Assembly (NCBI RefSeq): GCF_030463535.1
Contig: NC_132878.1
Coordinates: 97,513,570 to 97,577,569 of the forward strand
From: Salminus brasiliensis
Taxonomy: Eukaryota; Chordata; Actinopteri; Characiformes; Bryconidae
DNA: 64,000 bases
Reading direction: 5' to 3'
Program-made: the position numbers and the translations under genes
Notes under the pieces: generated by a model
Seen by the model: the letters and a program-made list of their open reading frames with translations, nothing else
What the model was told of the DNA's origin: nothing
Databases searched by the model: none
Part shown: positions 47,025-57,338 of the stretch, piece after piece
Position numbering within the stretch: the stretch's first letter is position 1
How the letters are laid out: every line of letters starts with the position of its first letter

Positions 47025-50000
47025 GTTCTGTATAGGTCTGAAACAGGGTTCTTTAACTCATAACAGCAGTAGAACCTTACCGGTGCTATACATCAGGGTT
47101 CTACATAGGTCTATCTTAAAAGTAGAACCTTACTGGTGTTATATAGAACCTGCTGTATAGTTCTGTCTCTTAAAAGTGGAACCTTACTGGTGCTATACAG
47201 CAGGGTTCCATAAACCTGTCTCATATAAAAAGTAGAACCTTACTGGTGCTATACAGCAGGGTTCTACATATGTCTATTTCAAAAGTAAAACCTTACTGGT
47301 GTTATATAGAACCCTGCTGTATAGTTCTGTCTCATAAAAGTGGAACCTTACTGGTGCTATACAGCAGGGTTCTACATAGGCCTGTTTCATAACAGTAGAA
47401 CCTTACTGGTGATATACAGCAGGGTTCTACATGGGTATGTGTCATAACAATAGAACCTTACTGGTGCTATACAGCAAGGTTCTACATATGTCTATTTCAA
47501 ACGTAGAACCTTACTGGTGCTATACAGCAAGGTTCCATATAGCCATCTCATATAGAAAGTAGAACCTTACTGGTGCTATACAGCAGAGTTCTACATGTGT
47601 CTATTTCAAAAATAGAACCTTACTGGTGCTATACAGCAGAGTTCTACATATGCCTATTTCAAACGTAGAACCTTACTGGTGCTATACAGCAAGGTTCCAT
47701 ATAGCCATCTCATATAGAAAGTAGAACCTTACTGGTGCTATACAGCAGAGTTCTACATATGCCTATTTCAAAAGTAGAACCTTACTGGTTCTATACAGCA
47801 AGGTTCCATATAGCTGTCTCATATACAAAGTAGGACCTTACTGGTGCTATTCAGCAATTTCTACATAGGTCTGTCTGCTAAAAAGAAAAAATGTGGAACC
47901 TTATTGGTTATATACAGAACCCAGCTAAAACGGTTCTATATAGCTGTAAAAACATTCTGACTCATGACAAAAGTAGTACTTTATTGTTGGGAAAATGAAA
48001 ATGATGCTGTATTGTTCTGAAAAGAAAAAAAAAAAAGAGTTTGGCTCAAAATTAGAACCTTATTGGTTCTAAACAGCACACAGCAAAAATGATTCTAAAC
48101 AGTTCTAAAATAAGGTTCTTTTGAAAAGTAGTACCTTATTGTTGCAATATATGCTAGCACCCAGCCAAAAGGGTTCTTTGACTCATAAAAAACAACAGAA
48201 CCTTATTGGTAGTATATAGCACCTAGAAAGAATGGTTCCATGGAGTTCTTAAAAATGGTTCTTTGACTCGTAAGAAAAGTGGAACCTTGGTGCTGTTTAT
48301 GTAGAAGCTTGTACCAAAGTTTTTTCACCAGAGTGAAGAACCTTTAACCAGACATAGGATCCATTTAAGCCTCCAAGTGGTTCTTTGTGTTGCCTGGTTC
48401 TGTATAGAACCTCTGCCTCTAGTAAGGAACCTCTGTTTCCTTGTTTATTCAGTGTGTTTTTAATGAAACTCTGAACTGAATCTTGATGCCATTACAGATG
48501 ATTCACAGTGAACCGAATCACTTTCTAAAAGAATCAGATTCAAGTGAATCATCTGAGAGTAAAGACTTACCGGTTATAAAGACACTGGATAGGCAGCGTC
48601 AGCGGCACGGCTCGGACCACCAGCTCCTCGGGCTGAACCTCTGGCCTGTAGGCAATGCTGTTGGAGTACACCACGTGGCCTCCGACTGTCTAAAGAGAGA
48701 CACTGATTCAGCAGCCAGGCACTCTGAAGGTCCAAACCAGGCCCTTAGAACCGCACAAAGGTAGGAGCTCCAGTTCTGTTGGGTTTTTGCTTTCCTGGGT
48801 GTATTAAAATGAGAACACTCCCACCTCTACTCCAGCCTGACCACCATCAGTGAGGAGAACCACCTACGTTCGCATTTAGAGGCTCTAAAAGCTCCTCACA
48901 CAACGTTCTCCACCTAATGGTGATGAAGACGCTGCATGATGCCTGAGACACGGTTCTACTACAGTGGAGGTTCTAGATAAGCTCCCCCAGTCAGAGCTGG
49001 AGTTCTACTACAGTGGAGGTTCTAGATAACCTCCCCCAGTCAGAGCTGGAGTTCTACTACAGTGGAGGAGAAGGGAAGCAGACGTCTGAAGCTCTACTAA
49101 AAGCTCCTCACAGAAAGTTCTTCACCTAATGGTGATGAAGACGCTGCCTGATGCCTGAGACACGGTTCTACCAGAGTTCTGAGAAGAGTTCGGCTCTAGA
49201 ACCTGCTTTTAGAACCAGATCATTAAAATGGTGGAGGGATACATGCTGCAGGGTGTAGTGCAGCTACAGAAAGTAGTCCCTAAAGACAACTGGATTAGTT
49301 CAGATTCTCTATTCACTATTTTACCTTCATCATCATCATCATCATCATCATCATTCCATATAAACTCAGAAGACTCGTGTTGTAGCTGCACTGGTGGGTT
49401 TGGATAGGAGATCAATTATGGGCTGCATCTGTGTTGTGGTAGTCATGGCGACCGACGCCTGGTTACATTCACCTCCACTGTACAGAGATCATAGTGGGTC
49501 AGTTTCTCTACAGTGAAGCTCAGGTTCACACCAAATCTCCACTCTGGACGAGCTCTTCTCACACAGGGAGCTTAATAATATGCAAATTGCTCAACAGGTG
49601 AACACCCCTTTAATCTACACCTCTCCAGTGTGGCTCCTTACCGTTAAGGAGCCGCTGCACTCGTTGAGGTCGTAGTGGAAGTAGATGTAGCCTCCCGAAG
49701 AGCGAGATACCGGACACGACCCCAGGTGAAAGTCAGAATCTGCCCCCCTGACCCCAACGCGGGCTTTGTTAATGCGAACCGAGACCTTCCTGTAGCCGCA
49801 CCACACCTCCACCCCGTGCGCGTTATCCACAGGCGCGCCTGGGGCCGGCTGGAGATGTCCAAGCGGGACTAGAACATCTGCTAGAGCGCTTGGAAAGGTT
49901 CTTCTCCCAGGAACTGGCCTGAAAAGCTCCATACCAACAAACGGAGCAGATCCATGCCTGAACATGGGGAGACGGAGATATGGAGGCAGCTGATGTTCTG

Positions 50001-50172
50001 GGAGGTGGAGAATCTCCCTCTGCCTCATCCAGGGCTTGGGTTCAGAAGGCAAGCCATGCTCCACAGAGCTGACGGGGTGGTAGCTGTTCTTCTCGGCGGT
50101 GTAAGCTGTAGCACACCACAGCAAACCCAGCAAGCCCAGCGAGGAACATACTGGGGAGCTCGTGAAGCCCAT
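41765..50172 (-). CDS. ZP3-like zona pellucida/egg-envelope glycoprotein, gene B, long acidic tail
   Basis: Nine exons on the minus strand (50172-49642, 48689-48571, 46755-46649, 45610-45436, 44856-44745, 44671-44583, 43453-43393 or -43380, 43264-43178, 42241-41765). With the shorter exon 7 they join to 585 aa plus TGA. Signal peptide with [18 protein letters not shown] cysteines in VWCGYRK, LGSCPVS, LNECSGS and IQCLYN; ZP-C with [50 protein letters not shown] and VCACCDSGC. After the ZP domain comes a new segment ending in [10 protein letters not shown] and a 158-residue tail with a run of 11 glutamates. ATG 50172 is preferred over 50253 because it starts a signal peptide and has A at -3 and G at +4. 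Gene A is its tandem paralog. The tail depends on the exon 7 donor choice. Confidence 0.85.
42661..42787. repeat. AT-rich inverted repeat
   Basis: TTTTTTGCATGTAAAGACACC and AATATTCTATTCTATT on the left are matched by AATAGAATAGAATATT and GTCTTTACATGCAAAAAA on the right; the loop is about 30 bases. In ZP gene B intron 8. Confidence 0.75.
42935..43136 (+). mobile_element. MITE family 1 fragment (right part)
   Basis: CTCCTCAATGCTGGGGGGCT to CAAACTTTTGGACATCTATT; ends 42 bases before the end of ZP gene B exon 8. Confidence 0.75.
43178..43264 (-). CDS. ZP gene B exon 8
   Basis: 87 bp, acceptor agtgctcag|CAGGCT, donor TTACAG|gtagaa, phase 0 to phase 0. It encodes [13 protein letters not shown] then [16 protein letters not shown]. 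It has no counterpart in gene A. It is supported by splice sites and frame continuity with exon 9. Confidence 0.65.
43393..43453 (-). CDS. ZP gene B exon 7 (cysteine cluster), donor uncertain
   Basis: Acceptor gtaaccag|GTGGGAGG; it encodes [20 protein letters not shown]. Two donors are possible. A weak one (GCG|gtggat, end 43393) keeps the frame into exons 8 and 9. A strong one (CACTTCA|gtaaga, end 43380) gives the paralog length of 74 bp but leads to a stop about ten codons into the next exon. The shorter form is listed because the downstream reading frame is long and open. Confidence 0.7.
44583..44671 (-). CDS. ZP gene B exon 6
   Basis: 89 bp, acceptor gctcaacag|CTTC, donor GCGCAG|gtgact. 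It encodes [20 protein letters not shown] and SCTYNGAER. Confidence 0.94.
44745..44856 (-). CDS. ZP gene B exon 5
   Basis: 112 bp, acceptor ctctggtag|GTGCATG, donor TTCCGAG|gtaaac. It encodes [20 protein letters not shown] and [17 protein letters not shown]. Confidence 0.94.
45436..45610 (-). CDS. ZP gene B exon 4 (ZP-C)
   Basis: 175 bp, acceptor aactctacag|AACAG, donor ATTCTGG|gtaatc. It encodes [20 protein letters not shown] and [20 protein letters not shown]. Same length and phases as gene A exon 4. (CA)n on the plus strand lies about 12 bases upstream of its acceptor. Confidence 0.95.
45622..45669. repeat. (CA)n microsatellite in ZP gene B intron 3
   Basis: About 24 CA units; on the transcript (UG)n about 12 bases before the exon 4 acceptor. 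Confidence 0.95.
45705..46055 (+). repeat. 43-bp tandem repeat, about eight units
   Basis: Units TTCTACAGTGCAGGTTCTAG and ATAACCTCTCCCAGTCAGAG plus CTG, in ZP gene B intron 3. Single diverged units recur at 48955-49060 and 51175-51265. Confidence 0.93.
46055..46500 (+). repeat. 440-bp segmental repeat, copy 1
   Basis: AGGGAAGCAGACGTCTGAAG, GATGAAGACGCTGCCTGATG, GTGGAGGGATACATGCTGCA, a (CAT)n tract and GTCATGGCGAC are shared with 49065-49490 (direct) and 50745-51180 (inverted). Confidence 0.88.
46649..46755 (-). CDS. ZP gene B exon 3
   Basis: 107 bp, acceptor cctgctctag|GTTTC, donor GTGTAACG|gtgagg. It encodes [18 protein letters not shown] and [11 protein letters not shown] long alternating CA/CG tract begins 44 bases beyond its 5' end, inside intron 2. 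Confidence 0.95.
46799..47023. repeat. Alternating (CA)n/(CG)n tract
   Basis: 225 bases of strict purine-pyrimidine alternation, CA blocks interrupted by eight CG-rich blocks. In ZP gene B intron 2, close to exon 3. Confidence 0.95.
47024..47960 (+). repeat. About 55-bp tandem repeat, about 16 units
   Basis: Units GTAGAACCTTACTGGTGCTA, TACAGCAGGGTTCTACATAG and GTCTATTTCAAAA. Diverged forms continue to about 48250. Confidence 0.92.
48571..48689 (-). CDS. ZP gene B exon 2
   Basis: 119 bp, acceptor tctctttag|ACAGTC, donor TATAACCG|gtaagt. It encodes [17 protein letters not shown] through [10 protein letters not shown]. Phases equal those of gene A exon 2. Confidence 0.95.
49065..49490 (+). repeat. 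440-bp segmental repeat, copy 2
   Basis: Direct copy of 46055-46500, in ZP gene B intron 1, about 150 bases beyond exon 1. Confidence 0.88.
49642..50172 (-). CDS. ZP gene B exon 1 (signal peptide, ZP-N start)
   Basis: 531 bp, ATG at 50172-50170, donor TTAACG|gtaagg, phase 0. It encodes the signal peptide, a proline-rich N-terminal stretch ([18 protein letters not shown]), then [20 protein letters not shown] and [14 protein letters not shown]. Confidence 0.94.
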
Positions 50173-50280
50173 GCTAGCCACCCAAAACGTGCTGGAATGT
50201 GGAAACGCTGAAGCAGCGAAGTCACCAGCACCCCTCCACCTAAGAGACTCCACCTAAGTGCTCAATAACATGACGTAGAA

Positions 50281-50325
50281 CACGTGCTGCACCCATGCGT
50301 CCTACTGACGGTTACTGCGCATGCG
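50281..50325 (-). promoter_or_regulatory. ZP gene B promoter motifs: E-box CACGTG and NRF1-like TGCGCATGCG
   Basis: CACGTG at 50281-50286 is 109 bases upstream of the ATG, and GCGCATGC at 50317-50324 lies 36 bases beyond. A CRE-like TGACGT is at 50271. The pair matches gene A in order and spacing. Confidence 0.45.
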
Positions 50326-50411
50326 TACAGCACCTTTCTTCTTGTCTTAAACATCAAAGGTGGCTTTGAAATTGAGCTCTCCCAAAGTCCTGACCTCAGG
50401 CTATGAGAATA

Positions 50412-50486
50412 CACTACATGTCCAAATGTTTGTGGACGCCTCTTCTAATGAATGCATTCAACTACTTTTAGGTTGCACCCATTGCT

Positions 50487-50525
<39 letters not shown>

Positions 50526-50655
50526 CATCATGACCCTATTGGCTCCATGCTGCCTAATAATGCCAGGTGTGGACTAGAGGGGTATAAAGCCCCCCCAGCA
50601 TTGAGGAGCTGTGGAGCAGTGGAGGAGCTGTGTTCTCTGGAATGATGGATGGTCC
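50412..50655 (-). mobile_element. MITE family 1 copy with (CA)n insertion
   Basis: Starts CACTACATGTCCAAATGTTT and ends near TCTGGAATGATGGATGG; a (CA)n tract (50489-50524) replaces the block after TTGCTGACA. Confidence 0.8.
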
Positions 50656-50744
50656 CAGTGGTTCCACCTCCATCTAGCCTTATGTGCTTCTTCTAGCTAG
50701 TACTCCCTTTATCTTAACATGCCGAACTGGGGGAAACTGACCCA

Positions 50745-51265
50745 CTCTGATCTCTCTACAGTGGAGGTGAAGCAGGTGTCGGTCGCCATGACTACAACAC
50801 AGCTACAGCCCATAATTTATCTCCTATCCAAACCCACCAGTGCAGCTAAAACACGAGTCTTCTGAGTTTATATGAAATGATGATGATGATGATGATGATG
50901 AAGGTGGTGGTAAAATAGTGAATAGAGAATCTGAACTAGTCCAGTTCTCTTTAGGGACTACTTTCTGTAGCCGCACTACACCCTGCAGCATGTATCCCTC
51001 CACCATTTTAATGATCTGGTTCTAAAAGCAGGTTCTAGAGCCGAACTCTTCTCAGAACTCTGGTAGAACCGTGTCTCAGGCATCAGGCAGCGTCTTCATC
51101 ACCATTAGGTGAAGAACTTTCTGTGAGGAGCTTTTATTATTAGAGCTTCAGACGTCTGCTTCCCTTCACCTCCACTGTAGAACCACAGCTCTGACTGGGG
51201 GAGGTTATCTAGAACCTCCACTGTAGTAGAACTCCAGCTCTGACTGGGGGAGGTTATCTAGAACC
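50745..51265 (-). repeat. 440-bp segmental repeat, copy 3 (inverted)
   Basis: Reverse complement of the 46055 and 49065 copies, upstream of ZP gene B, so copies 2 and 3 form an inverted pair around exon 1 and the promoter. Confidence 0.88.
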
Positions 51266-51292
51266 GAGTGTTTTACACCAAAAAGTCATTTT

Positions 51293-51443
51293 TTTCTGCT
51301 TCAACAACCTTCGTGATGAACCTTCAAGAACTGGCTGTTCACTCACTGCCTGATATGCAGATCCACCCCTTGATCTAGAACCAGATCATCAGTGTTGTTC
51401 ACTTCAGCTGGGAGAGGTTCTAATGTTCTGGCTGATCAGTGTG
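51293..51443 (-). mobile_element. MITE family 2 fragment
   Basis: CTTCAAGAACTGGCTGTTCA and TTCTAATGTTCTGGCTGATC match, in reverse, the left part of the 24354-24762 element. Confidence 0.65.
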
Positions 51444-51642
51444 TATGAACTACCACTCTGTTGAGGATTAATGGTGGCTCAACGACGAAGAAAAGTGTCC
51501 TTGGTCTACTTGGTAAGATTCACCCATAAGAGTACAGTCCAACCATCCTCATCCTAATGCTAAGCTAACACCTCAAACAGCTGTTTTTAGAAATGGCTGG
51601 CGCACTGTTTTTAAACCTGTTTTAGCTATCAGGGTAAAGCTA

Positions 51643-52134
51643 CACTATATGTCCAGAAGTTTGTGGACACCCCTTCTAATAAATGCATTCAGCTACTTTC
51701 AGCTGCACTCATTGCTGACACATGCAAATGCACACACACAGCTTGTCTAGTCCCTGTAGAGAACTGTACTGTCAATAGTAAGTACCGCTAATGCCAGGCG
51801 TGGGCTAGAGGGGGTATAAAGCCCCCCAGCATTGAGGAGCTGTGGAGCAGTGGAAGAGCTGTGTTCTCTGGAATGAGGGATGGTGATTGAGCTCCATCCA
51901 GTACTTTTGGGATGAGTTGGGGTGGTGATCATCCAACATCCTGACCCCACTAACACTTTTCTGAATGCTATCAAATCCTCACAGCAATGTTCCTCCAGAA
52001 TTTGGTAGAAAGTCTTCTTCTCTGGACAGTAGAGACAGTTACTCCAACAAAAGCAGGAGAAACTCTTTTTAATTGCATTGATTTCAGAAGAAACAATCAC
52101 TGAGCAGGTGTCCCAATACTTTTGTCCATATAGT
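51643..52134 (-). mobile_element. MITE family 1, full-length copy (inverted)
   Basis: Starts CACTATATGTCCAGAAGTTT and ends (rc) CACTATATGGACAAAAGTAT. About 490 bp and the longest copy; TA at both edges suggests a TA target site. Confidence 0.88.
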
Positions 52135-52139
52135 GTATG

Positions 52140-53400
52140 ATACAGGAACAGCTAAGAATGCTAGTGGTCAGGGCGGACGAGGCCTGCACAGTATATCTGT
52201 TGGTTGAATGATCTTACTGGTCTTTCACAGCTGATATCCCAGAGCAATATGCAAATGAGCCTCAAACCAATCACTTTTGGGGTATGAGTGTGGGCTGTGA
52301 ACATCCTGGCCTATCAGAAGGCCAGGAGGAGCTTCTGCGGGTGTGTGGATCAGGCCTGCTTTCAGGCTTTATGCATATACACCTTTATTTTTGTTTTTTG
52401 AGAAGATCGGACACATCATGTGACACAGTGAGTTCCTCACCATCCATACTGGACTTTGCACACTTCTAACATGGCCACTGTGATCTCCTCAGGTCCCTCT
52501 GGCCCACTGCTGGACTGGGTTATGACCCCACACTGAGTTGTAAAGCCTGTGGAGGGTAACCTGGCTTAAGGTCTCATGTAACTGGTTTACTGGAGTGTGA
52601 TGCCCCATCTATTCAGTACCAGTAGAGGAATCTTAAACACATCAAAGGAAACCCGTGATGTTCAGTGTTCACTGTGACCTGAAACATTCTCTAAAATACT
52701 GAATAATCAGCCGTGCTGGTCAGTTTTCTAAAACCCAGAGCTGTATGAATTAGAGTTCCCCTTCATGTTTGAGGTTCACTTATTTACATCTGCTGGATGA
52801 ATCATGGCCCTCTTGTGGTTCAGTGTAACTGGTTAACTTCTACAAATGAACAAATGGGACTTATTTGACCAAATTATATAAATGAACACAGTTAAATTAT
52901 GTTGATCAAATTTTTTTTTAAAAAAAAAGAAAGACTTTGGCCCAATTTGTTAAGTAACATGAAGCATTTTGGACGAATTATTAATAATATTAAAACATAA
53001 ATTATTTGGCCAAATTATACAAATGAACTAATCTGAATTATATGGGTTAATCATGTGAATTAAAGAAATGTAATTTTGGCCAGATTTTGTTAAATAAAAA
53101 TATAGTTCTGCCAAATTATATGAATTTCAAAATTCTAGTTATTTTGGTCATGCAAAAAACATTAATTAATTTTAATTATTGGGTTAAATTATAAATAAAA
53201 ATTGTTGGCCAAATTTTAAGTAACTTCGTAAAATCACACAAATCAACATATTTTGAATTATGTAGGTACATTATGTGAATTTATAATTTTGGCCGAATAA
53301 TGTGAAATAAAGTATGGTGTGAAAAACTATATACATGTAGAAATTATATGTATATTATATGTATTTATATCACATAGTATATGTGAAAAAAAGAATGATT
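52140..53400. other. Intergenic, AT-rich, no gene seen
   Basis: Sequence from 52850 is AT-rich with loose repeats of CCAAATTATATAAATGAAC. No splice-bounded coding signal found. Confidence 0.5.
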
Positions 53401-53404
53401 TGGT

Positions 53405-53850
53405 TATTCTTTGGATTATGAAAATTAAAAGAAAAAGTTTGAAAACCTTTTTTTGTTTTGTTAGTTTCAGTTAATGAAATATAAGCCACTTCAAATCATC
53501 AGAATTACACATTTATAATAATCTGTAATGCAAATATAAAAAATGCAAATATTTTGTAAAAATGACAAATTGACACATTTAGAGGATTTGAATTTCAAAA
53601 ATATTTTTTCTTATGATAAATGAATAAATATGTGAAAATTAGATGAATCATTATTATATTAATACTTTTCCTGTGAATTATTTTGTAATTTCTACAAAAT
53701 ATTTCACAATTTGCATCACAGAATAATACAAATGTGTAATTCTGCGGATCTGATGAAAGTGGCTAACATTTCACTTACTGAAGCAAACAAAACCAAATGT
53801 TTTCAAACTTTTCTTTTTATTTTTCATAATTTGACCCAGTATTTTATGTG
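53405..53850. repeat. AT-rich foldback (long imperfect inverted repeat)
   Basis: Left arm (about 53405-53560) has AAAGTTTGAAAACC, AAGCCACTT and AGAATTACACATTTATAATA. Right arm (about 53700-53850) has TACAAATGTGTAATTCT, AAGTGGCT and TGTTTTCAAACTTTT. A further direct copy of the arm end is at 53865-53990. Confidence 0.75.
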
Positions 53851-54199
53851 AAATATTTCTGTAAAAATGACAAATGAACGAGTTAAAATGGTTTGAATTT
53901 AGAAACTATTTTTCTCATTGTAAATAAATAGAGATGTGAAAATAAAATGAACCATCATTACATTAATAATTAGAATTTGTCTGCAGTAGATCTGTTCCAC
54001 TGTGTACAGAAGTGTCGCTCAGCGCTGAAGAGACTTTTATTATAGAAGAGTTTCACCCATTCAAGTTTTCATTTCCCTTCAACACTTCCCAACTTTGACC
54101 AGTGGGCGTTGACCTGTAGCTGAGGTCCAGATTCTGAGGTCCATCGCCCAGCGACCCCCCACCACCACCACCACCACCACCATCATCATCATGCTGTAA

Positions 54200-56423
54200 C
54201 AGACACCCGAACCCAGTATGTATTTTTTCAGTTGTTAGTTTTAAGCCCCCCCTTATTCACCACGTTACTCAACACCAACATCAGTGTGATCAACTCCTCC
54301 TCACCATCAGATCAGAGGCAACTTTCTCTTTAATCGAGAACCCAAAGAACCGATGCTGTGATAATACTTCAGACATGATGTTTCTCATGAAGGATGACCT
54401 CGAGAAAAATAACACAAAGGAAAGGAGCCGGCGGCGGCGGCGGCCGAGCACAAGTCCTAATCAACAGAGAGGGCAGCAGTCATCGTCACTGAGCTGGAGA
54501 GCAGAGGGAGGGAGGGGTGCTGCAGGTCCTGTTGCCTTCAGGGTTGCAGGTTCGAATCCCAGTCGTGAGAAGCAGCCTCAAGAGAGAGAGAGAGGGAGAG
54601 AGACGGATGGAGATACAGACAAAAAGAGAGAAAGAGAGAGAGAGAGAGAGATCTGGGTGTTCACCCCTACTGTCGCTTGACCGGTAAAACTGGATGGGAG
54701 AGAGATATAGACAGAGAGAGAGATCTAGAGAGAGAGAGAGAGCGGGTGAATGCTATGTACACAAATTACAATGGATGGTGAGGATGAGGAGGGTGGTGAT
54801 GATGTCATCATCATCATCAGTTAGGGAAATAGATCCGGGATTGGTCAGTCAGACTGAGGCTCGCTTCAGAGGTGAATCCTGGAGGTTTTCCACCCGGCCG
54901 TCATTTCTCTCGCTGCCGTTTTCTATACACACACACATTAATCGGACCCCTGCTCAAGACCTACAACCGAACCCCCAGCCGTGTCCACGCCGTGTCCAGT
55001 GGCTGACCAGTAAATCGAGGCACTTGTTTTAATACCATGTTTCCGTTACAGAATAGAAAGGTCAAGCGTTCACCTGCACCAAGAAAGACCGTCAACAAAA
55101 ACAGCAGAAAACAGGGTTGACTTTTCTCTTTTTTTCTTGTTAAATAGTAATAAATACATGAGATGCAGTGGTTTTTATTTTCCATTTTTTTCTGAAGCAG
55201 GAGGGTTAAAAAGTTTTTTTATTCATTTATTTTTATTTATTTATTTTATTTATTTATCTGTTTGTTTTCTTTAGCAGCAATCCGAACATGGTTGAGAGTG
55301 GAGATAGCAGCCGAGAGAGAAGTAGTTCACTTTTTTTTTCCTTTTTTTTTTTTTGTTGTTTTTTTTTCGTTTCTTTTTGGACTTGATGGCAAAACAGCAC
55401 TCACAGAGTGTTGCAGAGGAGGAAGGAGGAAGGGGGAGGATAGACGAGAACAAGAGAGAGAGACAGACAGAGAGATAGACAGAGAGAGAGAGACAGAGAG
55501 AGACAGAGAGAGAGACAGAGAGAGAGAGAGAGGTTGGAGCAGGAGGGCGTGGTCTCCTTGGTTTTTACAGCTTCCTCCCTCCTGCTTTTCTCGCCCATCT
55601 CCTCTTCCTTCCAACACAAATAATGGGGCCAGGAAGAAAAGCAAACAATAAACAAACAAACGAAAACAAAACAGAAAATAAAACAAAACAAAAAAAGCAG
55701 AGAGAGAGAAAGAGCGCGAGAGAGCGAGAAAGAGAGCGCGAGAGATTTGGCTTAGCATGTCCAGAGTTAATCATACAAATGCGTTTCTTTTTTGTTTTCT
55801 TCGTCTGAAACGAAACAAAAGCGAGGAAGGGCGAGAGACATAGAGAGAGAGTTGAGTGAGAGAGTAAAAGAAAAAGAAATGAGAGAAAGCAAGAAAGCAA
55901 GAAAGCGCGAGAGCGAGAGAGAGAGAGGCTAAATAAAAGGGTGAGTCTGGTAAAGATGGTGAAGAAGGCAGACTATTTTTTTCTGAAAACGAAAAAAAAC
56001 AACAACTAAAAAACAAAACATAAAAAACGAACATCAGGGAAGCATTTTGGTTTTTCCTTCTGGCCGAGTGTTTTGTTGTCGTGTTTTTTTTCTCACTTCC
56101 TCCTTTTTTCTGTAAAGATTAGCTAAAAGGTCCCCCCTCTTCGCTGTCGGAGCGGCTCGCCTCGGCAAAAAAAAAAAAAAAAAAGGTTCCGCCTCCTCCT
56201 CCTCGCGTCGGTTTTCTCACCGCGGTGCGACTACGGTTTCGTTTGTTTGTTTTTTTTTTTTGTCATTTGCTTTATTTTATTCGTAAGATTTGTTTCATAG
56301 TTTGAGATATATAAGCCAGTGTGTCAAGCGAGGAAAAAAAAACTAAACAAAAGAACAAAAGAAACATTTTAAAAAACAACAAAACAGAAAAACAAACAAA
56401 CAAACAAAAATAAACAGTAACAA

Positions 56424-56469
<46 letters not shown>

Positions 56470-57338
56470 GTCACGGGGTGAGAGAGAAAGTCAAAATGAA
56501 AAAACAACTCAATCCCATTGTGTGTTTGTTTGTTTGTTTGTTGTGGTGTGTGTACGATGCGTGAGTGTCGCCTGTCCCTCAAAAAACAAACCTGTATAAA
56601 TAAAATAAACACAGAATAAATAAATCTGAAAAAAACAAAAACAAAAAAAGGAACAAACACCCATCTCGATCGCCCTCTCTCTGATCCTCCATCTCTCTCT
56701 CTCTGTAGTGATTCTTAATAAATTAAAAACACAATTAAACAAAAGAAACAAACAAAAACTATAAAAATAAGGATCTTCTCTCCCTCTCTTCTTCTGCTGC
56801 TGCTGCTGCTTCCCTTCCTCTTACACATTCAATCCCGACTCACCTGGGGGAGGGGAGGGGGGGGGGCGCCTCGCCACGAAAACAAAAACAAAAAATAAAC
56901 AAAAACAAACAAACAAACAATCTCTCGCTGCAAACCTATTCTTAAATCACATAAAATCCAATAATAATAATAATATAATAATAAGAATAACAATAAAAAC
57001 AAACGTTCTGAATCTCTCTGACCTCTCCGCTCTTCTCTCGCCGCCTTCAAAAGCAAAAAGAACCAAAAAACTGAAGAAATTAAGGTTAATCTTCCCTCCG
57101 CCTCCTCGACCCCATGCAGAACAGAACAAAACAAAAACAAAAACAAAAACAAAATAATCCTTTGATATTTCACAAGTTTTTTCTCTGTCGTGTGTGTGTG
57201 TGTGTGTGTGTACATGTGTGTGTACTACGTGTACATGTGTGTACATGTGTGTGTATGCACTGTTTGTCGGGTGTTTTTTAATCATTTCGTTAAAATTCTT
57301 TTTTTTCTGTATGGCTTTTGGAATTTGTTCAAGATTTA
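54200..57338 (-). other. Probable dyrk1b 3' UTR and downstream purine/pyrimidine-rich DNA
   Basis: After the stop codon there is no further exon. The stretch has long A/T runs, (GA)n blocks (54580-54740, 55455-55535, 55700-55930), (GT)n at 56426-56467 and 57190-57260, and several minus-strand AATAAA motifs (for example TTTATT at 56271-56276 and a cluster at 55215-55260). The true 3' end cannot be chosen from sequence. All ORFs here are low-complexity artefacts. Confidence 0.45.
56426..56467. repeat. (GT)n microsatellite
   Basis: About 21 GT units in the likely dyrk1b 3' UTR region. Confidence 0.93.

Noticed and set aside
46614-47063. CVCVCV / THTHTH ORFs
   Set aside because: They are translations of the CA/CG tract. 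Only 46649-46755 is a real exon.
54375-56034. RERERER and SLSLSL ORFs
   Set aside because: They come from (GA)n/(CT)n low-complexity sequence.
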